Origin: Zobellia galactanivorans
GTDB taxonomy: Bacteria; Bacteroidota; Bacteroidia; Flavobacteriales; Flavobacteriaceae
NCBI RefSeq assembly: GCF_000973105.1
Contig: NC_015844.1
Coordinates: 2,476,501-2,540,500 of the forward strand
Length of the DNA: 64,000 nt
Reading direction: 5' to 3'
Shown here: positions 1-8,987 of the stretch, one piece after another
Position numbering within the stretch: the first letter of the stretch is position 1
Layout of the letters: every line of letters begins with the position of its first letter
Program-made: the position numbers and the translations under genes
Notes under the pieces: generated by a model
What the model saw: the letters and a program-made list of their open reading frames with translations, nothing else
The model's database searches: none
What the model was told of the DNA's origin: nothing

Positions 1-2
1 CT

Positions 3-863
3 TACCTCAATGAGGTAGGTATCAAGAGCAATTGGGTCGATATTCGCGACTTTATCAAAACCAATGACAGTTATCGCGATGTGTCGGTCAATTGGGAAAA
101 GACCCAAGAACGGGTTGCTAGAAACATTGATAAGTCCAAACTCAATATAACCCAGGGCTTTTTGGGTAGTGACGACAATAACTTTACAACGACCTTGGGT
201 AGGGAGGGGTCAGATTATACGGCCGCCATATTGGCCTATTGCCTAAATGCCGATTCGGTTACCATATGGAAAGATGTACCCGGCGTACTCAATGCCGATC
301 CACGGTATTTTTCGGAAACCCAATTATTGAACAACATATCATATCGTGAGGCGATCGAATTGGCGTTTTACGGGGCTTCGGTAATCCACCCGAAGACGCT
401 TCAGCCTCTGCAGAAAAAAGAAATTCCGCTTCACGTGAAATCTTTCTTGAATCCTTCCGATCCGGGTACTACGGTGGGTAAGGGTGTAGGGATAGAGCCC
501 AAGGTGCCTTGTTTTATCGTTAAGAAAAACCAGGTATTGATGAAATTGTCTTCCTTGGATTTTTCTTTTATCGTAGAAGATAGCATCAGTGAGCTTTTTA
601 AATTGTTCCATGACCATAAAATGAAAGTAGACCTGATCCAGAATTCTGCCATTAGTTTTTCGGTCTGTGTCGATAATCGTTTCGGTCGGTTGGAAGATCT
701 TTTAAACCTTTTGAAAAGCAGGTTCAAGGTCGTACACCATGAAGGCGTATCCCTTTATACCATTAGACATTTTGACGAAAAAGCGATCGAGTCTTTGCAG
801 AACGGACATGAAGTGCTCTTAGAACAGAGAGGTAAGGAGACTTTACAATTAGTAGTGAAGTAA
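3..863 (+). CDS. lysC: Aspartate kinase, C-terminal part (5' end outside window)
   Basis: The reading frame is open from base 3, so the gene starts upstream of the window. Aspartate kinase phosphorylates L-aspartate, the first step to lysine, threonine and methionine. The visible part carries the end of the amino-acid kinase domain (TLGREGSDYTAA, then DVPGVLNADPR, and ASVIHPKTLQP, all typical of the family), followed by two ACT-like regulatory segments of about 140 residues that would bind feedback inhibitors. There is no homoserine dehydrogenase domain after the ACT region, so it is monofunctional. It ends with TAA and is followed by about 90 bp before the next gene on the same strand. Which isoenzyme it is cannot be told from this fragment. 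Confidence 0.93.
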   Translation, partial: YLNEVGIKSNWVDIRDFIKTNDSYRDVSVNWEKTQERVARNIDKSKLNITQGFLGSDDNNFTTTLGREGSDYTAAILAYCLNADSVTIWKDVPGVLNADPRYFSETQLLNNISYREAIELAFYGASVIHPKTLQPLQKKEIPLHVKSFLNPSDPGTTVGKGVGIEPKVPCFIVKKNQVLMKLSSLDFSFIVEDSISELFKLFHDHKMKVDLIQNSAISFSVCVDNRFGRLEDLLNLLKSRFKVVHHEGVSLYTIRHFDEKAIESLQNGHEVLLEQRGKETLQLVVK

Positions 864-952
864 TCTTCATGCTGTAGGTCTAAATTTGTTAAAAAGCGGT
901 TGGCCTCTCGTGTTTTTCCTATCTTAGCGGTTACCTAATTGATGATATAACT

Positions 953-2764
953 ATGGGTTTAGTGACCGCGAAGGAAGTGGCCAATGCTACCAATCTTGAT
1001 AAATACGGGTTTTTTGGTACGTTCGTGGCTTGGATATTGCTAAGGGTCACGAAAATTTCAAACATGAACCGACGGTACGATAAGATGAGCCATCTTAATG
1101 GTACCGATTTCTTGGATGCCGTTCTGGAAGAGTACGAAATCGATTATGAAATTCCCGTAAACGATTTGAAGCGGCTTCCTAAAGAAGGGGCGTTTATCAC
1201 GGTGAGCAACCACCCGCTTGGGGGAATGGACGGTATTATACTACTGAAGCTGATGCTTCAACATCGGCCGCAGTATAAAGTAATAGCAAATTTTCTCTTG
1301 CAAAGGTTCAAGCCTTTGGCTTCCTATATTTTTCCGGTGAATCCGTTTGAAGACCATAAAGAGGCCAAAAGCAGTATGGCCGGTTTTAAAAGCGCCATGT
1401 TGCATTTGAAGGAAGGCCATCCCGTCGGAATTTTTCCTGCAGGGGAGGTGTCTACTTTTAAGGAAGGAAAACTGGTGGTCGATAGGCCATGGGAACCTAC
1501 TGCCATGAAATTGATACGCAAGGCCCAAGTGCCCGTGGTACCTATTTATTTTCACGCGAGAAATAGCAAGCTTTTTTATCGCTTGGCGAAGATCAGCGGT
1601 GTCTTTCGAACGGCAAAACTACCCTCAGAGGTATATTCGCAAAGGAACCGGCCCATTAAGGTACGCATTGGCCAGCCTATTTCGGTAGCTACCCAGAATG
1701 AACAAGAATCATTGGAGGAGTTTACTGAACTTATACGGAGAAAAACCTACATCCTCTCTAATATTTATGAGAAGGAACGATTGATCGACCAGATTCCTAC
1801 CACATTAAAATTACCGAAACAGCCCCGGCAGATCGTTCAACCCGTTCGGGCCGATCTTATAGAGGCTGAAATCGCAAAGCTTATCGAAAACGATAGGCGT
1901 ATGGTGCAGAGCAAAAATTACGAGGTGTTTTTGGCCCCGGCCGATGAAATGCCCTATGCCCTTCAGGAAATTGGACGTCAACGGGAGATTACCTTTCGCG
2001 AGATTGGGGAAGGAACCAATAACTCCATCGACATTGACGAGTTCGACTCGTATTATCATCATATGTTTCTGTGGGACAATGAGGCAAGAGTGATCGCGGG
2101 GGCCTACCGAATGGGACTTGGGTCTGAAATTTTCGCCAAATACGGGATAGATGGTTTCTACCTTCAAGACCTGTTTCGCTTTGAGCCCGAACTCTTCGGG
2201 ATGATGAGCCAGTCCATTGAGATGGGAAGGGCCTATATCGTCAAGGAATACCAGCAGAAGCCCATGCCCCTTTTCCTTTTATGGAAGGGCATTGTTCATA
2301 CCACTTTGCGCTACCCCGAGCATAAATATCTGATTGGAGGGGTGAGCATTAGTAACCAGTTCTCGAACTTTTCAAAATCGCTGATGATCGAGTTTATGAA
2401 GAGTAATTATTGGGATCCCTACGTGGCCCAGTATGTAAGGCCTAAGAAAGAGTTCAAGGTTAAATTGAAAGACGCCGATAAGGAGTTTGTCTTCGATGAG
2501 ACCCAAGCCGACCTCAATAAATTTGATAAACTGATCGATGAGGTAGAACCGGGAAGCCTGCGTTTGCCCGTATTGATAAAAAAGTATATCAAGCAGAATG
2601 CGAAAGTTGTGGCCTTTAATGTGGACCCCCTGTTCAACAATGCGGTAGACGGATTGATGTACATTAAAATATCAGACTTGCCCGAAAGCACGGTAAAACC
2701 TGTAATGGAAGAGTTTCAGGCCGAATTGGAGCGCAAGTTTATGGAAGCGCAACAAAATTCATAG
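953..2764 (+). CDS. OlsF-like bifunctional aminolipid acyltransferase (PlsC-type domain plus GNAT-like hemolysin domain)
   Basis: This 603-residue protein joins two acyltransferase domains. The N-terminal part (about 70-270) is a PlsC/lysophospholipid acyltransferase domain with NHPLGGMDG around His87; the spacing to Asp93 is one residue longer than the usual HX4D. The following FPAGEVS block is also typical. The C-terminal part (about 300-590) resembles the OlsB/hemolysin family of N-acyltransferases (FYLQDLFRF, EMGRAYI). Fusions of this order in Flavobacterium and Serratia (OlsF) make ornithine lipids; glycine lipids are an alternative in Bacteroidota. Membrane-associated action is inferred. 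The stop codon lies inside a hairpin shared with the convergent gene at 2781. Confidence 0.75.
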   Translation: MGLVTAKEVANATNLDKYGFFGTFVAWILLRVTKISNMNRRYDKMSHLNGTDFLDAVLEEYEIDYEIPVNDLKRLPKEGAFITVSNHPLGGMDGIILLKLMLQHRPQYKVIANFLLQRFKPLASYIFPVNPFEDHKEAKSSMAGFKSAMLHLKEGHPVGIFPAGEVSTFKEGKLVVDRPWEPTAMKLIRKAQVPVVPIYFHARNSKLFYRLAKISGVFRTAKLPSEVYSQRNRPIKVRIGQPISVATQNEQESLEEFTELIRRKTYILSNIYEKERLIDQIPTTLKLPKQPRQIVQPVRADLIEAEIAKLIENDRRMVQSKNYEVFLAPADEMPYALQEIGRQREITFREIGEGTNNSIDIDEFDSYYHHMFLWDNEARVIAGAYRMGLGSEIFAKYGIDGFYLQDLFRFEPELFGMMSQSIEMGRAYIVKEYQQKPMPLFLLWKGIVHTTLRYPEHKYLIGGVSISNQFSNFSKSLMIEFMKSNYWDPYVAQYVRPKKEFKVKLKDADKEFVFDETQADLNKFDKLIDEVEPGSLRLPVLIKKYIKQNAKVVAFNVDPLFNNAVDGLMYIKISDLPESTVKPVMEEFQAELERKFMEAQQNS

Positions 2765-2781
2765 CCGCTAGGGGAGCGGCT
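2763..2781. terminator. Hairpin between convergent genes overlapping both stop codons
   Basis: A 7-bp perfect inverted repeat (AGCCGCT/AGCGGCT, 5-nt loop) spans the 18 bases between two convergent genes and includes bases of both stop codons. The T-tract on either side is weak, so termination efficiency is uncertain. Confidence 0.45.
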
Positions 2782-3281
2782 TAATCATTTCCTACGGCCG
2801 TACTTCTTCGTTCAAATAACAGATTGTCTTTCCAGACTCCATCTCTTTTGCCAACACGTTCGCGTTTGCCAATATAGCGGAAGCCCATTTTCTCGTGAAG
2901 GTGGATGCTTCCTGTATTTTCGGGGAAGATTCCCGATTGTAGGGTCCATAGACCGTGTTTTTCACTTTCCTTGATCAAAGACTGCATCAATCGAGAACCT
3001 ACCCCTTTTCCTCGGGCGTCCTTTGCAATATAGATGCTGACTTCGGCCACACCTCGGTATACCGCCCTTTTCGATACGGGCGACAGGGCCGCCCAGCCCA
3101 TGCATTTATCCCCTGAATAAGCAATGAGCCTGCAGCTTTCAAGATGGTTGGCATTCCATGCTTCATAAGAGGGGAGTTGATATTCAAAAGTGGCGTGGCC
3201 CGTGGCCATGCCATCGGCATATATTTCGGATACCGAGGCCCAGTCTTTCTTACACATGGGTTTTAATTCTATTGCGGACAT
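2781..3281 (-). CDS. GNAT family N-acetyltransferase (phosphinothricin/methionine sulfoximine acetyltransferase-like)
   Basis: The 166-residue protein is a single GNAT fold. It has the acetyl-CoA pyrophosphate-binding segment ARGKGVGSRLMQSL (R/Q-x-x-G-x-G/A type) and the family block FPENTGSIHLHEKMGFRYIG near the C-terminus, which together match the Pat/YncA branch that N-acetylates small amines such as phosphinothricin, methionine sulfoximine or other amino-acid analogues. The substrate is not predictable from sequence. It lies 25 bp downstream of the gene ending at 3307 on the same strand and may be co-transcribed with it. Confidence 0.85.
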   Translation of the reverse strand: MSAIELKPMCKKDWASVSEIYADGMATGHATFEYQLPSYEAWNANHLESCRLIAYSGDKCMGWAALSPVSKRAVYRGVAEVSIYIAKDARGKGVGSRLMQSLIKESEKHGLWTLQSGIFPENTGSIHLHEKMGFRYIGKRERVGKRDGVWKDNLLFERRSTAVGND

Positions 3282-3306
3282 CTATTAAAAATTAACCCTC
3301 GGTTCA

Positions 3307-3705
3307 TTATAGGCTTTTAAACCAGTCTTGAAAGTATTCGCCCACGACCGCTGTTGGGGCCATTTTATTGTTGGCCGCATTGATCAGGCTCATCACGATC
3401 AATACCAAACCGATTACTGCAGCGAAACAGCCTATGATGGGAATAAAGGCTAAAAGAATGGTAAGTAGCCAGATGCCCAAGGTCTGCCGGATATAGAAAC
3501 TTCCGAACTCTGTTTTGTTCTGTGAGTTCATAATCAGCGCCGCGATCCATCCGATTATGGTAATATGGGCGATGATGGCTACAATCTTTCCGCTTTCGGG
3601 CTGGTTTGGGTCAAAAGTTTCCTTGACTTCTTCCTTAAATTCATTGGCGGCTTTTTTTGCTTCCTCTGCAAAATCTTTTCCGAAATCTTTTTTTTCTTCT
3701 GACAT
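3307..3705 (-). CDS. DUF4870-type small membrane protein
   Basis: The 132-residue protein has a charged, probably helical N-terminus (residues 1-45, rich in K and E), followed by three hydrophobic segments (about 43-60, 75-95, 95-112) in the pattern of the DUF4870 family of small integral membrane proteins. No enzymatic motif is visible. A second DUF4870-like gene is at 41195. The role is unknown. Confidence 0.7.
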   Translation of the reverse strand: MSEEKKDFGKDFAEEAKKAANEFKEEVKETFDPNQPESGKIVAIIAHITIIGWIAALIMNSQNKTEFGSFYIRQTLGIWLLTILLAFIPIIGCFAAVIGLVLIVMSLINAANNKMAPTAVVGEYFQDWFKSL

Positions 3706-3867
3706 GGTTATAGTTTTTTTTGAGCAGTTTGTTTCTATAAAATTACGCGATAATGAACTTATAAAAAAGCCTGTTTAATGGTTTTCCTAGCTTTGTTTAG
3801 GGGTGCTTTTCTTGTCGGTAAATATGTTTTTTTGCCTCGTTAAGAAAACCTCCGGTTGGGGTCGGGC

Positions 3868-4335
3868 TTACTTATTTTTGGGCCTTAGGGTGTTCTCGTA
3901 CAGTGCGATCCAATCGTCAACGGACATCTTTTTACAAAGTTCGGCAATGAGGTCGTAAGGTATGTCGTTCATCGATTTAAAACGGATGCAGCTTTTTCCC
4001 ATGTCCAATTTCCGTTTACAGTGTTTAGGGTATTCGGAAATAAACCAACTGTATAGTTTGTGGTCGGCATAAATGGCCAAATGGTACAGTGCAATAAAGT
4101 TCTTTTGTGAGGCCAGGTTTATAAAGGGAAGTGGAAGTTCAGGATTGCAATGATAGCCATTTGGATAAGCGGAATGGGGAACCACATAGCCAAGCATGCC
4201 GTAGCTCATTTGTTCTTCGAAGCCTTTGGGCAGGTGGTCCAAAACGGTCTTTCGAAGTCGGGAAAGGGCTTCTTTACGGTCTTCCGGTAGTTGGGCGATA
4301 TATGCTTCCGGCGTATCGGCCTTGTGTTTCATCAT
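3868..4335 (-). CDS. DUF1801 (YdhG-like) protein
   Basis: This 155-residue protein has the DUF1801 pattern: TPEAYIAQLPEDRKEALSRLR at the N-terminus, EQMSYGMLGYV, then a hydrophobic core and KLDMGKSCIRFKSM near the C-terminus. Structures of the family are iron-chaperone/frataxin-like folds, but the biochemical role is unsettled. Its ATG overlaps the stop of the upstream VOC gene by one base (TAATG), so the two are translationally coupled and form a two-gene operon. Confidence 0.85.
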   Translation of the reverse strand: MMKHKADTPEAYIAQLPEDRKEALSRLRKTVLDHLPKGFEEQMSYGMLGYVVPHSAYPNGYHCNPELPLPFINLASQKNFIALYHLAIYADHKLYSWFISEYPKHCKRKLDMGKSCIRFKSMNDIPYDLIAELCKKMSVDDWIALYENTLRPKNK

Positions 4336-4706
4336 TAAAGGTGTTGGTCTACTAGAATAGGGTTGCCGTCAGGGTCTTTGAGCATAAAACTTGCCGGGCC
4401 GGTACTTTGCTCATCGGCTTCGGTATCTAGTGTGATGCCTTGGGCCTTGAGTTGTTTTTGCAGGTCCCGAATGTCGGTAAAGGAGTCAAGCTTTTCCGCA
4501 TTGCTATTCCAGCCGGGATTAAAGGTGAGGATGTTCTTGTCGAACATACCTTGAAAAAGGCCCACCGTAGCGTCACCATTTTTCATGATCAACCAGTTTT
4601 GGGAAGCATCTCCGCCGAAAACGGAGAAGCCCAAGGTTTCATAAAATTGTTTTGACACCTGAATGTCCTTGACATTCAGGCTTACCGAAAAGTTACCTAA
4701 GTGCAT
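4335..4706 (-). CDS. VOC/glyoxalase-fold protein
   Basis: The 123-residue protein is one vicinal-oxygen-chelate unit: [22 protein letters not shown] at the N-terminus and [17 protein letters not shown] at the C-terminus are the two halves of the beta-alpha-beta-beta-beta repeat. Members include glyoxalases, dioxygenases and antibiotic-resistance proteins; the substrate cannot be assigned. It is the first gene of a coupled pair with the DUF1801 gene. Confidence 0.85.
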   Translation of the reverse strand: MHLGNFSVSLNVKDIQVSKQFYETLGFSVFGGDASQNWLIMKNGDATVGLFQGMFDKNILTFNPGWNSNAEKLDSFTDIRDLQKQLKAQGITLDTEADEQSTGPASFMLKDPDGNPILVDQHL

Positions 4707-4789
4707 CGTTTTTTGATTTTATGATGAATAAACTCAACGTTTCACAATCCGATGGGGGTACTTTACAGCGTGGATTATAGTCTTCTAAG

Positions 4790-5770
4790 TTAGCAAAATT
4801 TTGCCTTAATCTTGTCGACTACCGTTTGGGCCAGTTTTTCGAGACTTTCTACCGTCCATCCAGCTACGTGGGGTGTCAGTACGACATTGTCGGCTTGGAT
4901 CAGGTATTGGAAGGCCTCGGGCATTCCGCTAAGGTCTGCGGGGCTATTGTCGTCATTCGTGGTTCCGAACATGTTCTCGAAGGAAGCCTTTTCGTATTCA
5001 AGGACGTCTAGACCCGCACCTAGCACTTTACCCGACTTAAGGGCAGAAACCAAATCTTCGCTTACGACCGCCTTGCCCCTTGCCGTATTCAACAACCAAA
5101 ACGGGTTGTGGAATTTTTCTATAAACTCACTGTTGATCATGCCGATGGTAAGCTCGGTCTGGGGTACGTGCAAGCTCAATACATCGGTACGTTGGTGTAA
5201 TTCCATGATTCCGACTTGACGGGCATTTTCGTCGCCTACGCCGCCTTGAAGGTCGTAACAGATGACTTCTACGTCAAAGCCACGGAGCTTTTTGGCAAAG
5301 GCCTTGCCCATATTGCCATATCCGACAATACCAACCGTCTTGCCGTCTAATTCTATACCGCGGTTGCCCTCACGGTCCCATTTGCCTGAACGCACTTCTT
5401 TATCGGCTTTTTGGAGTTTGTTGAATAGGGAAAGTAACATGCCCAAGGTATGTTCCCCAACGGCATTACGGTTGCCTTCCGGCGCCGCGGCCAAAAATAT
5501 ATCGTTGGCTTCGGCATGGCGTACGTCAATATTTTCTAGACCGGCACCCAGCCTACCTATAAATTTGAGCTTACGGGCCTTGTTTAGAAACCCACTGTCA
5601 ATGCTAAATCGACTGCGGATAATAAGTCCGTCGTACTCATGTATTTTACTTTCGATTTCCGCTTTGGAGGAAGTGTAGTCTTCGTCATTTTGAAAACCAA
5701 GTTCGTTAAACTGTTCTATCAGTAAGGGGTGGTTTACATCTACATGTAAAATTTTCATTTTTTCAGCCAT
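4790..5770 (-). CDS. D-isomer-specific 2-hydroxyacid dehydrogenase (D-3-phosphoglycerate dehydrogenase-like)
   Basis: The 326-residue NAD-dependent enzyme has the N-terminal substrate-binding half, the Rossmann motif VGIVGYGNMGKAFAKKL, and the catalytic set of the family: Arg in NTARGKAVV, Glu in LDVLEYEKASF and His in LTPHVAGWT. It lacks the ACT domain of long SerA proteins, and its best general match is phosphoglycerate dehydrogenase (serine synthesis) or a related short-chain hydroxyacid reductase. The start at 5770 gives MAEKMKIL; the Met at residue 5 is an equally possible start. It stands alone on the minus strand. Confidence 0.85.
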   Translation of the reverse strand: MAEKMKILHVDVNHPLLIEQFNELGFQNDEDYTSSKAEIESKIHEYDGLIIRSRFSIDSGFLNKARKLKFIGRLGAGLENIDVRHAEANDIFLAAAPEGNRNAVGEHTLGMLLSLFNKLQKADKEVRSGKWDREGNRGIELDGKTVGIVGYGNMGKAFAKKLRGFDVEVICYDLQGGVGDENARQVGIMELHQRTDVLSLHVPQTELTIGMINSEFIEKFHNPFWLLNTARGKAVVSEDLVSALKSGKVLGAGLDVLEYEKASFENMFGTTNDDNSPADLSGMPEAFQYLIQADNVVLTPHVAGWTVESLEKLAQTVVDKIKAKFC

Positions 5771-5949
5771 AGTTGTATGGGCGTTGCGCCTTTTTATAAG
5801 TGTTCGTATAAGCTATATCCCCACCGTATGAAGAAAGCCTATGTGTTCGGTTTACCTAAGATGGTTTTGTCTTGATTCGAATGGAGAGGAGAGATGTGTC
5901 CTATATTCCATTGAATAGCCTACGAAGGTACTAAAATAGATGATTTGCC

Positions 5950-7302
5950 TTAGATGCCCAACACCATTTTTGCTATGGAAAAGTAGATAAGGATACCGAA
6001 TATGTCGTTGCTGGTGGTAATAAACGGTCCGGTTGCTATTGCAGGGTCGATGCCGCGTTTGTGCAGGAATAAGGGGATAAAGGTGCCTATAAAGCCCGCA
6101 ACTAGGATGACCGCTACCAAAGATAGGCAAATAGACAGGGAGGTAAGGAAGTCGCCCTTCCATAGCCAAGTAAAAAGTAGTAAGATCAAAGCTAGGATGG
6201 TACCGTTTAGAAGGGCCAATAGCATTTCTTTTATCAAACGGTTTCCTACACTGCCCTTTAAGTCGTCGTTGGCAAGACCCTGAACCACGATTGCACTCGA
6301 TTGTACTCCTACGTTGCCCGCCATTGCGGCAATTAAAGGGGTAAAGAAGAACAGCACCGCGTGTTTGCTGATCAGTTCCTCAAATCCGCCCATGATACCT
6401 GCGGCCCCAATACCACCGACAAGTCCCAAAAATAGCCAAGGAAGCCGTGCGCGGGTGAGTACCCAAATACTATCATCGGCTTCTACGTCTTGTGAGATAC
6501 CCGCCGCCATTTGATAATCTTTGTCGGCCTCTTCACGGATAACATCTACAATATCATCAATGGTAATACGGCCTACCAAACGTCCGATTTCGTCAACTAC
6601 GGGAATGGCCTCCAAATCGTATTTAGACATGATCTTGGCTACTTCTTCGGGTTTTTGGTTGACGTTTACCGAATCGACTTTTGGGATGTACACCTCGCTG
6701 ATATGGGTTCTGGTGGAGGTGGTCAGTAAATCTTTTAATGAAAGGCGGCCTTTGAGTTTATCTTCATCATCTACTACGTAAATGGAGTGGACCCTAGTGA
6801 CGTTCTCGGCCTGTGCGCGCATTTCTTTTACGCACTTGAGAACATCCCAACTTTCCCTGACCTTTACGAGCTCTTTGGCCATTAGACCCCCTGCGGAATT
6901 CTCATCATAGCGCAAAAGGTCTACGATGTCTTTGGCGTGCTCTCGGTCTTCAATTTCGGAAATGACCTCTTGGATAATTTCGTTCGGAAGCTCCCCGATA
7001 ATATCGGCGGCATCATCGGTGTCGAGTTCATCGAGCTCTTCGGCAATTTCCTTGGCCGAAAGGTTGTTCAGGATATATTCTCGAACATCTTCGTCAAGTT
7101 CCGTCAGAACATCGGAGGTCTTATCGCTTTCAAGAAGCTTGATCAGGTAGGTAGCTTCGTCTTCGTTTAACTCATTGATGATTTCCGCGATATCGGCGTA
7201 ATGTATATCTTCCATCAGGTTTACCAATTCGGTATCCCTTCGGGATTCTATAAGCTGCTCGATCTCAGCTAGGAGTTCATCTGTGAGTTTAAACGGTGTC
7301 AT
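5950..7302 (-). CDS. mgtE: Magnesium transporter MgtE
   Basis: The 450-residue protein has the full MgtE architecture: an acidic N-terminal Mg-sensing superhelix (about 1-130, repeated E/D-rich helices), a tandem CBS module (about 135-255) and five hydrophobic helices (about 285-450). The pore-lining signature AGNVGVQSSAIVVQGLA is present. It imports Mg2+ across the inner membrane, gated by cytosolic Mg2+ binding between the N and CBS domains. The leader is short and no Mg riboswitch was seen. rsmA lies about 170 bp upstream on the same strand. Confidence 0.95.
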   Translation of the reverse strand: MTPFKLTDELLAEIEQLIESRRDTELVNLMEDIHYADIAEIINELNEDEATYLIKLLESDKTSDVLTELDEDVREYILNNLSAKEIAEELDELDTDDAADIIGELPNEIIQEVISEIEDREHAKDIVDLLRYDENSAGGLMAKELVKVRESWDVLKCVKEMRAQAENVTRVHSIYVVDDEDKLKGRLSLKDLLTTSTRTHISEVYIPKVDSVNVNQKPEEVAKIMSKYDLEAIPVVDEIGRLVGRITIDDIVDVIREEADKDYQMAAGISQDVEADDSIWVLTRARLPWLFLGLVGGIGAAGIMGGFEELISKHAVLFFFTPLIAAMAGNVGVQSSAIVVQGLANDDLKGSVGNRLIKEMLLALLNGTILALILLLFTWLWKGDFLTSLSICLSLVAVILVAGFIGTFIPLFLHKRGIDPAIATGPFITTSNDIFGILIYFSIAKMVLGI

Positions 7303-7471
7303 TTTATGCTATCATAGAAAACGGTAAAGAAGAAACTGCCGCAAAGCTAAAGAAAAACGACTAAAGCGTTGCGCTCTTTACGATTTCTTAGCACGCTTTA
7401 TCAATAAAAATTCCGTTTTAGTGCAGGGCAATGCCAATATCTCTTCTTGAAAGTGATAGCCGAAGCAATCG

Positions 7472-8335
7472 CTATGCCATATCAGCGGCTATTTTCTTGG
7501 TCAATGCGATAAAATCGTTTACGCTAAGCTGTTCAGGGCGTTGGTCAAAGAGGGTGTCGCCCTTGAGTTCGGGAGATAGGTCGAAAGTCTTTAGGCTGTT
7601 GCGAATGGTCTTTCTGCGTTGGTTAAAAGCGGCTTTCACTACCCTGAAGAACAATTTTTCGTCGCAGTCAAGGGTAAAGTCCTTTTTGCGGACCAAGCGG
7701 AGTACGCCCGACTGCACTTTTGGAGGAGGGTCAAATACTTGGGGAGGTACCGCAAACAAATATTCGGCATCGTAATAGGCCTGTACCAATACCGATAGAA
7801 TGCCATAGGTTTTATTGCCTTCCCCTTCGCAAATACGTTGGGCCACTTCTTTTTGGAACATACCTGAAAACTCGGGTACCTGTTCCTTTAGTTCCAGCAT
7901 CTTGAAAACGATTTGGGTAGATATGTTGTAGGGGAAGTTTCCTGTTATGGCAAAGGGCTCATTGCCGAATACATCCGATAGGTCGTATTTTAGGAAGTCG
8001 GCCTCAACTACTTGTAAAGAGCCTTTTCCGGCCATGGCTTTAGGGTGTTCCAAGGGAAAACTGTGGTTAAGGTAGACGATGGAATCGGCATCGAGGTCCA
8101 TGGCAACAAGGTTCATATCGCGCAAGAGCAAATGTTTGGTGAGCACGCCCGTACCCGGACCTATTTCCACTACATTTCTATAGCCTTCCAGGGAAAGGGT
8201 GTCCGCAATTTTTTTGGCAATCTCCTCATCCTTTAAAAAGTGCTGGCCTAAATGCTTCTTCGCCTTTACGGGACTATCTTCTTTCCAAGACTTTGTGGAG
8301 TGTTGTTCGTAACGTTTCTTCTTTTTTTTGCCCAT
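7472..8335 (-). CDS. rsmA: 16S rRNA (adenine1518-N6/adenine1519-N6)-dimethyltransferase
   Basis: The 287-residue enzyme (KsgA) dimethylates two adjacent adenosines in the 3' hairpin of 16S rRNA during small-subunit assembly. The SAM-binding motif I ([14 protein letters not shown]), the start block KKHLGQHFL and the catalytic motif NFPYNIST are all present. The lysine-rich N-terminal extension (about 25 residues before KAKKHLGQ) may be real or may indicate a later start. It lies 9 bp downstream of the gamma-glutamylcyclotransferase-like gene, in a probable operon. Confidence 0.95.
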   Translation of the reverse strand: MGKKKKKRYEQHSTKSWKEDSPVKAKKHLGQHFLKDEEIAKKIADTLSLEGYRNVVEIGPGTGVLTKHLLLRDMNLVAMDLDADSIVYLNHSFPLEHPKAMAGKGSLQVVEADFLKYDLSDVFGNEPFAITGNFPYNISTQIVFKMLELKEQVPEFSGMFQKEVAQRICEGEGNKTYGILSVLVQAYYDAEYLFAVPPQVFDPPPKVQSGVLRLVRKKDFTLDCDEKLFFRVVKAAFNQRRKTIRNSLKTFDLSPELKGDTLFDQRPEQLSVNDFIALTKKIAADMA

Positions 8336-8344
8336 ATTTTTCTT

Positions 8345-8647
8345 TTAAGCCCTTATATAAACCCAAGCCGTCTTGCCCGATTTTAAACCGACTTTCTTTT
8401 TCTTGTATGCGGCGCCTTCGTATTGGTCCGCCTTTGTCAATTCGTTTTGTTCTAATTCGTAAACCACGCCTTCAATACGGTCTTCCGTACTGTTTGTTTC
8501 TTCGGCAACCAGGTATCTGCCCATTATTTTTTCTGGGGAAATACGAAAACCGTTCAGCACATCGGGACTTCCCTCCAGGCTGCGCCCGAAAACCTGTTGT
8601 TGTATATACGGGTCTTGAAGGGTTCCGTAAGTAAAGAGGTGTGGCAT
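8345..8647 (-). CDS. Gamma-glutamylcyclotransferase-like (AIG2/GGCT fold) protein
   Basis: Starting at MPHLFTYGTLQDP gives a 100-residue single-domain protein. The YGTL substrate loop and a conserved acidic residue in DQYEGAAY identify the GGCT/AIG2 fold, whose members release 5-oxoproline from gamma-glutamyl amines. The substrate is not assigned. An ATG ten codons upstream (8677) would overlap the preceding gene by 11 bases; I preferred the start that begins directly at the conserved strand. Confidence 0.8.
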   Translation of the reverse strand: MPHLFTYGTLQDPYIQQQVFGRSLEGSPDVLNGFRISPEKIMGRYLVAEETNSTEDRIEGVVYELEQNELTKADQYEGAAYKKKKVGLKSGKTAWVYIRA

Positions 8648-8666
8648 TTTTACTGGAGCTGAATCG

Positions 8667-8978
8667 TTAGTGTTCACTTACGATTTCCATCTCGGTCCTG
8701 AACGAAACGAATTTGTTCGGAAACCGTTTATGGGCATCTTCACGCAATCTGGGTGCGTCTTCCGCATAATAGCTTTCCAGTACTTCCTTGCTCAAGGTGG
8801 TGAACTGAACCGAGTAGCTGATACCTCCCATTTCTTCTTCTACCAATATCTTGCTCATCTTGGCGTTCAAGAATTTGCCGGTGGCCAATACATCGGGTAT
8901 GTGCACTTCACGCATCCATATAAGCCATTCGTCATGCACCGACTCTTCTATATTGGTTGTTACATTGTATATGTACAT
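8667..8978 (-). CDS. DUF4286 protein
   Basis: A 103-residue soluble protein with the DUF4286 pattern: MYIYNVTTNIEESVHDEWLIWM at the N-terminus, HIPDVLATGKF, and FPNKFVSFRTEMEIV at the end. This family is widespread in Bacteroidota and is commonly near rsmA, as here; its function is not known to me. It lies between the S41 peptidase gene (9 bp upstream) and the GGCT gene in a same-strand run of genes. Confidence 0.85.
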   Translation of the reverse strand: MYIYNVTTNIEESVHDEWLIWMREVHIPDVLATGKFLNAKMSKILVEEEMGGISYSVQFTTLSKEVLESYYAEDAPRLREDAHKRFPNKFVSFRTEMEIVSEH

Positions 8979-8987
8979 AGTGTTGTT

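Noticed and set aside
7303-7471. Possible magnesium riboswitch in front of mgtE
   Set aside because: Short leader without the expected conserved helices.
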